Shown here piece by piece: positions 27,282-34,166 of a stretch of DNA of 64,000 nt. The stretch covers positions 1 to 64,000 of the forward strand of contig NZ_JBHULY010000024.1 of assembly GCF_042684665.1 (NCBI RefSeq). Direction: 5' to 3'. A model generated the notes under the pieces. The model searched no databases. It was not told the origin of the DNA and worked only from the letters and a program-made list of their open reading frames with translations. The position numbers were made by a program, and so were the translations under genes. The first letter of the stretch is position 1. Every line of letters starts with the position of its first letter. Source of the DNA: Jejuia rubra. GTDB lineage: Bacteria > Bacteroidota > Bacteroidia > Flavobacteriales > Flavobacteriaceae.

Positions 27282-28301
27282 TTATCGTGAAAGCATCATA
27301 ACTTTGTCCCAAATATTTTGGTTGACGGGAATACCATTTTTTAAGTTTTCTGTTTTTCTGAGCCGACTTCGTTCTCCCGGGTAATATGTTTTATCATCCG
27401 GATGTATGGGTTCTACATTATGCGTATAATCAATAATTTCATTTATTAATTTTTCTTGTAAAGTCGTATCATTGAAAACTTCGGGATAAATACATAAATA
27501 TACTTGAGAAATACCAGTTTCTATTTCATTTAAACTAATTCTATATGTTGAATTTCCTGCGGATAATAATGTAGCCAGCATATCTAAAACTATAGAAAGC
27601 GCTGAACCTTTCCAGAAACCTATCGGTAGCCCACGTTCTTTTTTCGAGATTTTCTCGGGATCCTTAGAGAGTGTATCGTTTTCGTCCCAACCACCATAAA
27701 AAGGTAGCTTTTCCCCCTTTAACTTATAGTCATTTATCTTTCCAAATGAAAACTGGGATATGGCCATATCTAAAACAATATGTCCGTTTTCTCGAGGTAT
27801 AGAAACAATAAAAGGGTTGTTACCTATACGGCTATCTTTACCTCCCCAAGGAGGCATATTGGGTTGGGTGTTTGTAAAAAGTATGGAAATGCAACCAGCA
27901 TCCGCCGCCTGATTGCCATAACTGCCTCCCCTCATCCAATGATTGGTGTTACGCAAAGCTACCAAGCCTATACCGTGTTTCTTGGCCAGTTCCGTAGCCC
28001 TATTTGTGCAGGTTATGGCATTGACCACTCCAGATCCAAAATTGCCGTCCCATCGTTCTATACTGCCAAAAGCTTCTGCTTTTTTGGCTTGGGCATTAAC
28101 TTTAATGATCCCTTTTTCTATGTATTCAATGAAAAGTGGTACGCGATTTATTCCATGGGAATTCACGCCAACTAAGGTACTTTCAGTGTGCGTTTCGGCA
28201 ATTAATCTTGCATTCTCCTCGTTAAACCCGTATTTAAGAAGCAGTGTATATAATGTATCCTGCATTTCATTTGCTGAAACCCGTATGATGTTTTCTGTCA
28301 C
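27282..28301 (-). CDS. yiaK: 3-dehydro-L-gulonate 2-dehydrogenase (YiaK/DlgD), malate/lactate-dehydrogenase family
   Basis: 339 residues, NAD(P)H-dependent oxidoreductase of the Ldh2/YlbC family with its atypical nucleotide fold. The blocks ESTLVGVNSHGINRVPLFI, GIGLVALRNTNHWMRGGSYG, MPPWGGKDSRIGNNPF and GFWKGSALSIVLDMLATLLS match E. coli YiaK closely, including the catalytic His in SHGINR and the His in NHWMRGG. In E. coli it reduces 2,3-diketo-L-gulonate. It stands alone here, without the rest of a yia cluster, so the true substrate may be a related sugar acid. No promoter is obvious. Confidence 0.88.
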   Translation of the reverse strand: MTENIIRVSANEMQDTLYTLLLKYGFNEENARLIAETHTESTLVGVNSHGINRVPLFIEYIEKGIIKVNAQAKKAEAFGSIERWDGNFGSGVVNAITCTNRATELAKKHGIGLVALRNTNHWMRGGSYGNQAADAGCISILFTNTQPNMPPWGGKDSRIGNNPFIVSIPRENGHIVLDMAISQFSFGKINDYKLKGEKLPFYGGWDENDTLSKDPEKISKKERGLPIGFWKGSALSIVLDMLATLLSAGNSTYRISLNEIETGISQVYLCIYPEVFNDTTLQEKLINEIIDYTHNVEPIHPDDKTYYPGERSRLRKTENLKNGIPVNQNIWDKVMMLSR

Positions 28302-28378
28302 TTTGATGAAAATTTATGGTGCATTAAGAATTAATCAAAATACAATGCCTACAAGTTACGATATATAGGCCATAAAAC

Positions 28379-28408
28379 GAAAAGCCCCAGATTCCTCTGG
28401 AGCTTTTC
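28379..28408 (-). terminator. Intrinsic terminator of the gatC-gatA-gatB::aspS operon
   Basis: GAAAAGCTCCAGAG pairs with CTGGGGCTTTTC (read on the minus strand), followed by GTTTTATGG. It lies 22 bp after the stop of the fused gene. The stem is near-symmetrical, so it may also stop transcription from the other side. Confidence 0.75.
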
Positions 28409-28430
28409 AATTTTTGTTTTAGAAGTTAAT

Positions 28431-31400
28431 CTATTTCTTAATCACTCTAACATTCATCTCCTCCACTTTTTTATCCGAAAGTGGGGAAGGAGAGCCAAAC
28501 AATAAGTCCTCGCTGGTGCCCGTTTTTGGGAAGGCCATCACTTCGCGGATAGAGGCTTTTTTCTCTAAAATCATCATTAATCGGTCCACACCCCAAGCGA
28601 TACCCCCGTGTGGTGGGGCCCCGTAATGAAAGGCTTGGTACATGGTGCCAACACTTTTTAGCATTTCGGCCTTATCATAGCCCATGTTTTTATAAGTGGC
28701 TTCCAAAATTTCAGGTTTGTGCGCACGCACCGAACCGCCACCAATTTCGTAACCGTTTAGGATTAAATCGTATTGTTGGGCAATGATACTTCCAATCTCT
28801 TCTTCTTTACCATTGAGGTGCTTTTCAATATCCTGTACTGCCGGCATCGAAAATGGGTTGTGCGTAAAGGTCCAGTTGCCTTCCTCGGTTTTTTCAAACA
28901 TTGGGAAATCAACCACCCAAGCTGGCCGTAATTCCTTTGGATTGATGAGCCTTAACATACGTCCCAGTTCCTGTCTAACGGCATCCAAGGCCTTATTGGC
29001 TGTTTCATAATCCGAGGCGGAAAAGAACACGACGTCACCCACTTGTGCATTCGTGGTTTTAATGATGTTTTCGGCAATAGCTTCACCTAAAAATTTAATG
29101 ATGGGCGACTGTAAATCATTTTCATTCACAATGATATAAGCCAGTCCACCCAAACCATGGTCTTGTGCAATTGCTGTTAACTTTTCAATTTGTCCTTTGG
29201 ACAAACGCTTACTGCCCTGTTCCTTTGCAGATACTTTTATGCACTTTACGATGCCGCCTTCGTCAATAGGTTTGCTAAATACTTGGAAGGTAGTGTCCTT
29301 CACAATATTGGTGATATCCTTTAATTTCAGGCCAAATCGTAAATCGGGCCTGTCGCAACCATAGTTGTCCATGGCTTCTTTATAGGTCAGGACTTCAAAC
29401 GGACGCAAAATCCATTTTTTGCCATAAATTTTGCGGACAATCTCATTAAAGAGTTTGGTGTTCAAATCGATAATCTCATGCATGCTGGCATAGGCCATTT
29501 CAATATCCAATTGAGTAAATTCAGGCTGTCGGTCGCCACGGGAATCCTCATCCCTAAAGCAACGGGCAATTTGAAAATATTTTTCATAACCGCTCACCAT
29601 CAAAATCTGCTTAAACTGTTGTGGTGCCTGAGGTAGCGTGTAAAATGAGCCAGCCTTTTTTCGAGTGGGTACGATAAACTCGCGTGCGCCTTCATCAGTA
29701 CCTGCCGTTAAAATTGGGGTTTCAATTTCCAAAAATTCCTGCTCGTCCAACATATCGCGCATCAATTTAATCACCTTATGGCGATTCACGATAGCACGGC
29801 GCACATCATCATTTCGGTGGTCTAAATATTTATATTGAAAACGAACCGTTTCGTTGGATTTGCTCGCCCGTTTGATTTCAAAAGGCAAGGTTTTGGACAG
29901 GTTTAAAATTTCCAATTCCGAAGTTTCCAATTCAATGGTGCCAGTTCGTAACGAAGGGTTGTAATCATCGGGGTTACGACGCACCACTTCGCCGGTAACC
30001 ATAATAACAGATTCCGGTTTTAGTTTCACCAATTCGTCTAGATTGGGGAAAGATTCACGGCTTAATCGCACTTGGAAAATCTCATGGCTGGAATCCCGAA
30101 GGTCAATAAACATCAACTCCCCGTGGTCGCGAACACTGGAAACCCAACCGGCCAAAGTCGCTTTTTCAGAAATGGAAGCTTCGCTTAAATCCGAAGCTTT
30201 ATGCGTACGATAACGTTCCTTGATAACCATTGGGATTTCAGGCATCCCATCGTCATCTTTTGCTCTCGCCTCCTGATTCTTGGTTCTTGTTTCTTTTGTT
30301 TTGTCGCTCCCACTTCCGTCTTCCGTCATCGGACTTCCGTCATCGCCAGAAAGCGCATCCAAAATCCGCTGGCGAATCACTTTTCCAGATGCCCCCTTTC
30401 CAATAATACCAATCACCTTTCCGACTAAAATCCCAGCCTTGCCTTGGTTTCCAGATTTTATATCGTACGCAATCCCTTCATTTTCAACGATTACTTTTTT
30501 GATGGCATCATCAATCTTCGTATCCGAAATGGTATTTTCCTCAAAGTATTTATTGTAATCAAAAGTGCGGTCTTTCAGGTATGAAGTAATTGCATTTTGC
30601 ACCAAAACCGAAGTGATTTTTTCTTCCTTGAACAGTTGAAAAATTTCAATTAAATGCTCGATACGATGGATATCCCCATAGTCTTCCGCACCAATATTGT
30701 TCACCAAGGTTTTTGCCACAAAAGACGGGTCGTTGATGACCTTGTTAATCGTCATAAACGTCTCCGAGCGTAACGCATCTGCTGTAAAAAACTTGGCATC
30801 CTGAGGTAAAACACCGCCACCGATTAGAATGCGCTCCACCGCAAAAGGCAGGGCAGAAGTGTCCACATCGATGCGTTCAATAGCATTTGTGATATTGACA
30901 AAAGGCAAATCGGGTTCGGAAATAAAACGGTAGTCCGCTTCAAACTCCTTTTTTCGCATGGTTTTGGTCTGCTTCAAATCCGCGTCAAACAATACCGTAG
31001 TCTGGTCTGGGCGAAACTCCTTGTGCTCCAAGAAATAGTTGAGCTGTTTTTCCACCTCTTCCTTTAAGGCATCCACCATAAATCGGAAGGAGTTGAGGTT
31101 TTTGATTTCCGTACGCGGATTTAAGTTGTAATCCCGCTTTCTTCGCAGGGATACCGATACATCGGATTTAAACTCGCCCTTTTCAAGGTTAGCCTCAGAA
31201 ATGCCTAAATTTTGAACAATACGCTGAATGTACTGCGCATAAATGGACGCATCCTCAATATGACGAATACATGGTTCTGTAACAATTTCAATTAATGGCA
31301 CACCTGCCTTATTGAAATCCACCAAAGAGATGTTTTTTTCGTGCATCAATTTCGCCGCATCTTCCTCAATATGCACCTGTGTTAAATTCACCGTAAATTG

Positions 31401-31778
31401 CGACCCATCATTTCTAAAACAGGATACCTGTCCGTCAGGAATAATCGGATGATGGAACTGCGTAATTTGAATATTCTTTGGATTATCCGGGTACTCGTAA
31501 TGTTTTCGGTCCCAGGAGATTACTTCGTTTTCAAAAGTAGATTTTACAGCTTTTCCAAAATAAATCGCTTTGGTAATAGCCTCCTTGTTTATGGCCGGTA
31601 GTACGCCCATTTGTCCCGTACAAACAGGACAGATATGTAGATTTGGAGTCTCCGTTTCAACATTTGGGCAGGAACAAAACAACTTGGTTTTCGTGTTCAG
31701 GCGCACGTGGGTTTCCAGTCCGATAACCAGTTCCAACTCGTGCTTTTTTAACAGTTCATTTAATTGTTCCAGTTCCAT
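28431..31778 (-). CDS. gatB-aspS: GatB-AspS fusion: tRNA amidotransferase subunit B joined to aspartyl-tRNA synthetase
   Basis: One uninterrupted 1115-residue chain. Residues 1-477 are GatB: IGLETHVRLNTKTKLFCSC with the zinc CxC, ICPVCTGQMG, DRKHYEYPDNPKNIQITQF, the GEFKSDVSVSLRRK block, and the helical YqeY tail (GKAGILVGKVIG). Residues 510-1115 are a bacterial AspRS: OB-fold anticodon domain (RTHKASDL, GWVSSVRDHG), class II motif 2 CFRDEDSRGDRQPEFTQLD, GAD insertion domain, and motif 3 GIAWGVDRLMMIL. Together these make Asp-tRNA and amidate it to Asn-tRNA. The ~30-residue linker (478-509) is acidic then Lys-rich, encoded by repeat-like DNA (30245-30350). Its start overlaps the gatA stop by one base. 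A Bacteroidota fusion may be known under the name multifunctional fusion protein; I cannot check. Confidence 0.97.
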   Translation of the reverse strand: MELEQLNELLKKHELELVIGLETHVRLNTKTKLFCSCPNVETETPNLHICPVCTGQMGVLPAINKEAITKAIYFGKAVKSTFENEVISWDRKHYEYPDNPKNIQITQFHHPIIPDGQVSCFRNDGSQFTVNLTQVHIEEDAAKLMHEKNISLVDFNKAGVPLIEIVTEPCIRHIEDASIYAQYIQRIVQNLGISEANLEKGEFKSDVSVSLRRKRDYNLNPRTEIKNLNSFRFMVDALKEEVEKQLNYFLEHKEFRPDQTTVLFDADLKQTKTMRKKEFEADYRFISEPDLPFVNITNAIERIDVDTSALPFAVERILIGGGVLPQDAKFFTADALRSETFMTINKVINDPSFVAKTLVNNIGAEDYGDIHRIEHLIEIFQLFKEEKITSVLVQNAITSYLKDRTFDYNKYFEENTISDTKIDDAIKKVIVENEGIAYDIKSGNQGKAGILVGKVIGIIGKGASGKVIRQRILDALSGDDGSPMTEDGSGSDKTKETRTKNQEARAKDDDGMPEIPMVIKERYRTHKASDLSEASISEKATLAGWVSSVRDHGELMFIDLRDSSHEIFQVRLSRESFPNLDELVKLKPESVIMVTGEVVRRNPDDYNPSLRTGTIELETSELEILNLSKTLPFEIKRASKSNETVRFQYKYLDHRNDDVRRAIVNRHKVIKLMRDMLDEQEFLEIETPILTAGTDEGAREFIVPTRKKAGSFYTLPQAPQQFKQILMVSGYEKYFQIARCFRDEDSRGDRQPEFTQLDIEMAYASMHEIIDLNTKLFNEIVRKIYGKKWILRPFEVLTYKEAMDNYGCDRPDLRFGLKLKDITNIVKDTTFQVFSKPIDEGGIVKCIKVSAKEQGSKRLSKGQIEKLTAIAQDHGLGGLAYIIVNENDLQSPIIKFLGEAIAENIIKTTNAQVGDVVFFSASDYETANKALDAVRQELGRMLRLINPKELRPAWVVDFPMFEKTEEGNWTFTHNPFSMPAVQDIEKHLNGKEEEIGSIIAQQYDLILNGYEIGGGSVRAHKPEILEATYKNMGYDKAEMLKSVGTMYQAFHYGAPPHGGIAWGVDRLMMILEKKASIREVMAFPKTGTSEDLLFGSPSPLSDKKVEEMNVRVIKK

Positions 31779-33178
31779 TATATCGTGTCTTTTAAGAAGT
31801 TAGCAAACTTCAAAACAAGTGCGTCGTTTCTTTTTGAAGCGGTAATTTGTAGTCCGGTTTCAGTGCCTTGGGGTACCGTTAAAGTTGGCAGTTGCCCCAA
31901 GCTAAATCCAACCGTGTAAGCATCGGATAAATACATCGCCAATGGGTCTTTCAGGCTGTCCCCAATTTTCGGCGGGGCACTTGGAGTTACAGGTGATAAT
32001 ATCACATCCACCTCCTCAAAATCTTTTTCAAAATTTGCGCTGATGGCATCCCTTAAGGCCAATCCCTTTAAATAAATTTCATCCGAAAACCCTTGGGACA
32101 ATACTTGGTTGCCCCCAACAATGCGGCGTTTGGTTTCTTCTGAAAAATTCTCGGAACGGGTAACCGAATAAGTCTCTTTTAAATTATCGGCTTCAATACG
32201 ATTCCCATAATTCGTACCATCCAGTCGGGAAAGGTTGGATGCGGTTTCTGCCATGGCCAACGTGTAATACGTAGACACCAAAGTATTCGATTCAAAAAAG
32301 TCCAAAGCCTTCACTTCGATGCCTTTTGCTTCAATTTTTTCAATTGCACCTAAAAAATCAGCTTTAATTTTGGCGTCAATAGCTTCGCTTGCAATAAAGT
32401 TTTTGAAATAGCCTACGGTTTTTATGCTTTCAGAATTTGAAATGTTTTCTTCTGAAATTTCTTCCGAAGCATAAGTAGTTTGGTCCTTCACGTCATGACC
32501 GCTCATCACATTCAGCACAATCCGAATATCCTCAATAGTTTTTGCAATTGGCCCCACACAATCTGTGGACGAGGCATAGGCCATCAAACCGTAACGCGAA
32601 ATGCGCCCATAAGTGGGTTTCAAACCATAAACACCGTTATATCCAGCCGGTTGCCGTACAGATCCTCCCGTATCACCCCCAATGGAAAATACTGTAAAAT
32701 CCTTGGCCACGTTTACGGCCGAACCGCCACTGGAACCGCCACCCACTAATTCAGGGTTTTTGGCATTTTTCACCGCGCCAAAAATGGTGTTTTCACTGGA
32801 AGACCCGTGTCCAAAACTGTCACAATTTTCCTTTACCAACGGAATCGCGCCAGCATCCAATAATTTTTGGATAGCCGTTGCTGTATAAGCCGATTTATAA
32901 TTTTTCAACAAATCCGAACTGGCCGTCGTCAGCGTGCCCTGCACCATGTAAACGTCCTTAATGCCAAAGGGGATGCCCTCCAGCAAACCAATCGTTTCGC
33001 CGTTTGCAATTTTGGCATCCACTTTTTCGGCTAAATCCAAAGCCATGTCGTCCAACAAGGAATTCACCGTGTTATGGGAATTTGGCCGTAACCCCTCCAA
33101 TTTTTCCTGAACCAAAGCGGTGCAGGTGATGTCTCTGTTCACCAATTGCTGATGAATATGTCGTATCTTCGAATCCAT
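31778..33178 (-). CDS. gatA: Asp-tRNA(Asn)/Glu-tRNA(Gln) amidotransferase subunit A
   Basis: 466-residue amidase-signature protein that hydrolyses an amide donor and passes ammonia to the GatB site. The Lys-cisSer-Ser triad is visible: Lys in GIPFGIKDVYMVQG, the Gly/Ser loop GGGSSGGSAVNVAKD, and the nucleophile Ser in GGDTGGSVRQPA. The chain also has the GLKPTYGRISRYGLMAYASS block and an ordinary C-terminus. It is slightly shorter than E. coli-group homologues but complete. The stop overlaps the gatB-aspS start by one base (ATGA type), and gatC precedes it with a 2-bp gap, so the three form one translationally coupled operon. Confidence 0.97.
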   Translation of the reverse strand: MDSKIRHIHQQLVNRDITCTALVQEKLEGLRPNSHNTVNSLLDDMALDLAEKVDAKIANGETIGLLEGIPFGIKDVYMVQGTLTTASSDLLKNYKSAYTATAIQKLLDAGAIPLVKENCDSFGHGSSSENTIFGAVKNAKNPELVGGGSSGGSAVNVAKDFTVFSIGGDTGGSVRQPAGYNGVYGLKPTYGRISRYGLMAYASSTDCVGPIAKTIEDIRIVLNVMSGHDVKDQTTYASEEISEENISNSESIKTVGYFKNFIASEAIDAKIKADFLGAIEKIEAKGIEVKALDFFESNTLVSTYYTLAMAETASNLSRLDGTNYGNRIEADNLKETYSVTRSENFSEETKRRIVGGNQVLSQGFSDEIYLKGLALRDAISANFEKDFEEVDVILSPVTPSAPPKIGDSLKDPLAMYLSDAYTVGFSLGQLPTLTVPQGTETGLQITASKRNDALVLKFANFLKDTI

Positions 33179-33180
33179 AC

Positions 33181-33447
33181 CTAAGCGTCAATTACTTTTG
33201 AAACTACCAAATAGCCGTTCTTTTCCTTTGGAAAGTTTTCGATGATAATGTCCCTTTCGGCCTCAGAACTTGGAATCACAACGTCTTCTCTCAAATCATC
33301 CAAAGAAACCGCATTATTGTGGTGATTAAAGGCATTATTATTTGAAGTATCGGCATTTTTAATCACCTCAAACAATGCATTCACTGTTTCCGATGGCTTA
33401 GCGCCTTTAATGCTGGACAGCACGTCCACCGTCATAATTTTACCCAT
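33181..33447 (-). CDS. gatC: GatC-like subunit with short, atypical N-terminus
   Basis: 88 residues (or 84 from the second Met). The C-terminal half LDDLREDVVIPSSEAERDII and ENFPKEKNGYLVVSKVID aligns with the GatC tail (LRED near the middle, then F-x-VPKVI at the end). The N-terminal helices of ordinary GatC, with the LARLxL motif, are not evident; in their place are DVLSSIKGAKPSETVNALFE and an Asn-rich stretch (NNNAFNHHNN). GatC is the belt that holds GatA and GatB together, so a shortened version may go with the larger GatB-AspS partner (inference). It is the first gene after the attenuator and is 2 bp before gatA. Confidence 0.75.
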   Translation of the reverse strand: MGKIMTVDVLSSIKGAKPSETVNALFEVIKNADTSNNNAFNHHNNAVSLDDLREDVVIPSSEAERDIIIENFPKEKNGYLVVSKVIDA

Positions 33448-33465
33448 TTTTCAACTATTTAGATT

Positions 33466-33497
33466 AAAAAAAGCCTTCCGCAATTGGAAGGCTTTTC
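33466..33497 (-). terminator. Attenuator terminator (arms 3:4) before gatC
   Basis: On the minus strand AAGCCTTCC pairs with GGAAGGCTT (9 bp, loop AATTGC), followed by seven T residues (33472-33466). It lies 19 bp before the gatC start and downstream of a promoter, so it would stop most operon transcription unless the hairpin is prevented. The 5' arm together with the next three bases (CCTTCCAAT) is also perfectly complementary to arm 2 at 33516-33524. Confidence 0.9.
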
Positions 33498-33525
33498 AAT
33501 ATTTTTACACAATAACCTTCCAATC

Positions 33526-33573
33526 CTAGCACGCAGGATTATTGAAATTATTATTGTTATTGTTGTTTTTCAT
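33526..33573 (-). CDS. Asn-rich leader peptide of the gat operon
   Basis: A 15-codon ORF with ATG at 33573 and stop TAG at 33526-33528: MKNNNNNNNFNNPAC. Nine of 15 residues are Asn, seven of them consecutive (AAC AAC AAT AAC AAT AAT AAT), and two more follow at codons 11-12 exactly where arm 1 begins. Such a short, single-amino-acid-rich ORF just downstream of a promoter and before a terminator is the hallmark of an attenuation leader. It would be missed by normal gene callers because of its length. Confidence 0.88.
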   Translation of the reverse strand: MKNNNNNNNFNNPAC

Positions 33574-33587
33574 TGTATTTATCGGCT

Positions 33588-33619
33588 CAAAGATATGTAA
33601 ATAATTATAGTCTGCTCAA
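33588..33619 (-). promoter_or_regulatory. Promoter of the gat leader and operon (TTG-N21-TATCTTTG)
   Basis: On the minus strand TATCTTTG (33595-33588) fits TAnnTTTG exactly, and a TTG at 33619-33617 sits 21 bp upstream, the spacing of Bacteroidota sigma-A (RpoD) promoters. The leader ATG is at 33573, so transcription would begin a few bases before it. Confidence 0.75.
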
Positions 33620-33836
33620 TTTAATTTACACGGGGTTTCACTATTGCCAATTTCACAAAAAAATTGATTTTAATTTTGAAGTTTTAAACGGAATCGGGGT
33701 AATTGTTCGCTTTGAATTAAACCAAAGGTATAATAAATTGTTAGTAAGAGTTGAAGGGTTTTAAAAATTATTAAGTTCGTCTTTTACAAATAAATTTAAC
33801 AGTTTTCTTGCTTTGTCAAATTGCACATGTATTACA

Positions 33837-34073
33837 TTAAGGCACCGGATCGTAACCTGAACCACCCCAAGGGTGGCAACTAAAAATACGTTTTATTGAT
33901 AGCCAGCCCCCCTTAAACAAACCATGCTTTTCGAGGGCCTGCTTAGAGTAATTGGAGCATGTGGGTTGATATCTGCAAGTAGAGGGTGTAATCGGGGATA
34001 TCAACGTTTGATAGACTTTGATAAGGAACAGGAAGGGTGCTATTATTACTTTTTTGAACACTTTGATCGTCAT
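33837..34073 (-). CDS. yidD: Membrane protein insertion efficiency factor YidD
   Basis: 78 residues, the small basic YidD family with the conserved core YQTLISPITPSTCRYQPTCS, NYSKQALEKHG and SIKRIFSCHPWGGSGYDPVP. An amphipathic N-terminus precedes it. It helps YidC-dependent insertion into the inner membrane. Here it is not next to rpmH/rnpA but stands between the gat attenuator and cysS. Confidence 0.93.
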   Translation of the reverse strand: MTIKVFKKVIIAPFLFLIKVYQTLISPITPSTCRYQPTCSNYSKQALEKHGLFKGGWLSIKRIFSCHPWGGSGYDPVP

Positions 34074-34161
34074 TCCTACGAAGGCAGGAAGCTATTTTAG
34101 GATTATATGGATTCCGCATCACACTTCGACTGCGCTCAGTGGGACAGTGCGGAATGACAGA
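34074..34161. repeat. Nested palindromic intergenic repeat
   Basis: Three short repeat units lie in tandem: CATTCCTACGAAGGCAGGAA (palindromic), ATTCCGCA ... TGCGGAAT as outer arms, and CACTTCGACTGCGCTCAGTG nested inside. The last unit recurs at 53573-53592 and 61323-61342 and, inverted, near 44970. It is non-coding, between yidD and cysS. Confidence 0.8.
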
Positions 34162-34166
34162 AATGT

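Larger units (their letters stand above)
33466..33573 (-). promoter_or_regulatory. Asparagine-responsive transcription attenuator of gatC-gatA-gatB::aspS
   Basis: Read on the minus strand, four arms lie in order: arm 1 AATCCT (33540-33535, codons 12-13 of the leader), arm 2 AGGATTGGAAGG (33527-33516, beginning in the leader stop codon), arm 3 CCTTCCAAT (33491-33483), arm 4 GGAAGGCTT (33479-33471). Pairings 1:2 (6 bp), 2:3 (9 bp) and 3:4 (9 bp, with T run) are mutually exclusive. A ribosome stalled on the Asn codons would cover arm 1, free arm 2 to hold arm 3, and let RNA polymerase through; a ribosome at the stop would cover arm 2 and allow the terminator. The layout is that of the E. coli trp and his leaders. 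The sensing of Asn-tRNA is inferred from the codons. Confidence 0.88.

Noticed and set aside
33573..33764. 63-codon plus-strand frame opposite the gat promoter
   Set aside because: Overlaps the promoter and leader; no homology; the minus-strand explanation is far stronger.
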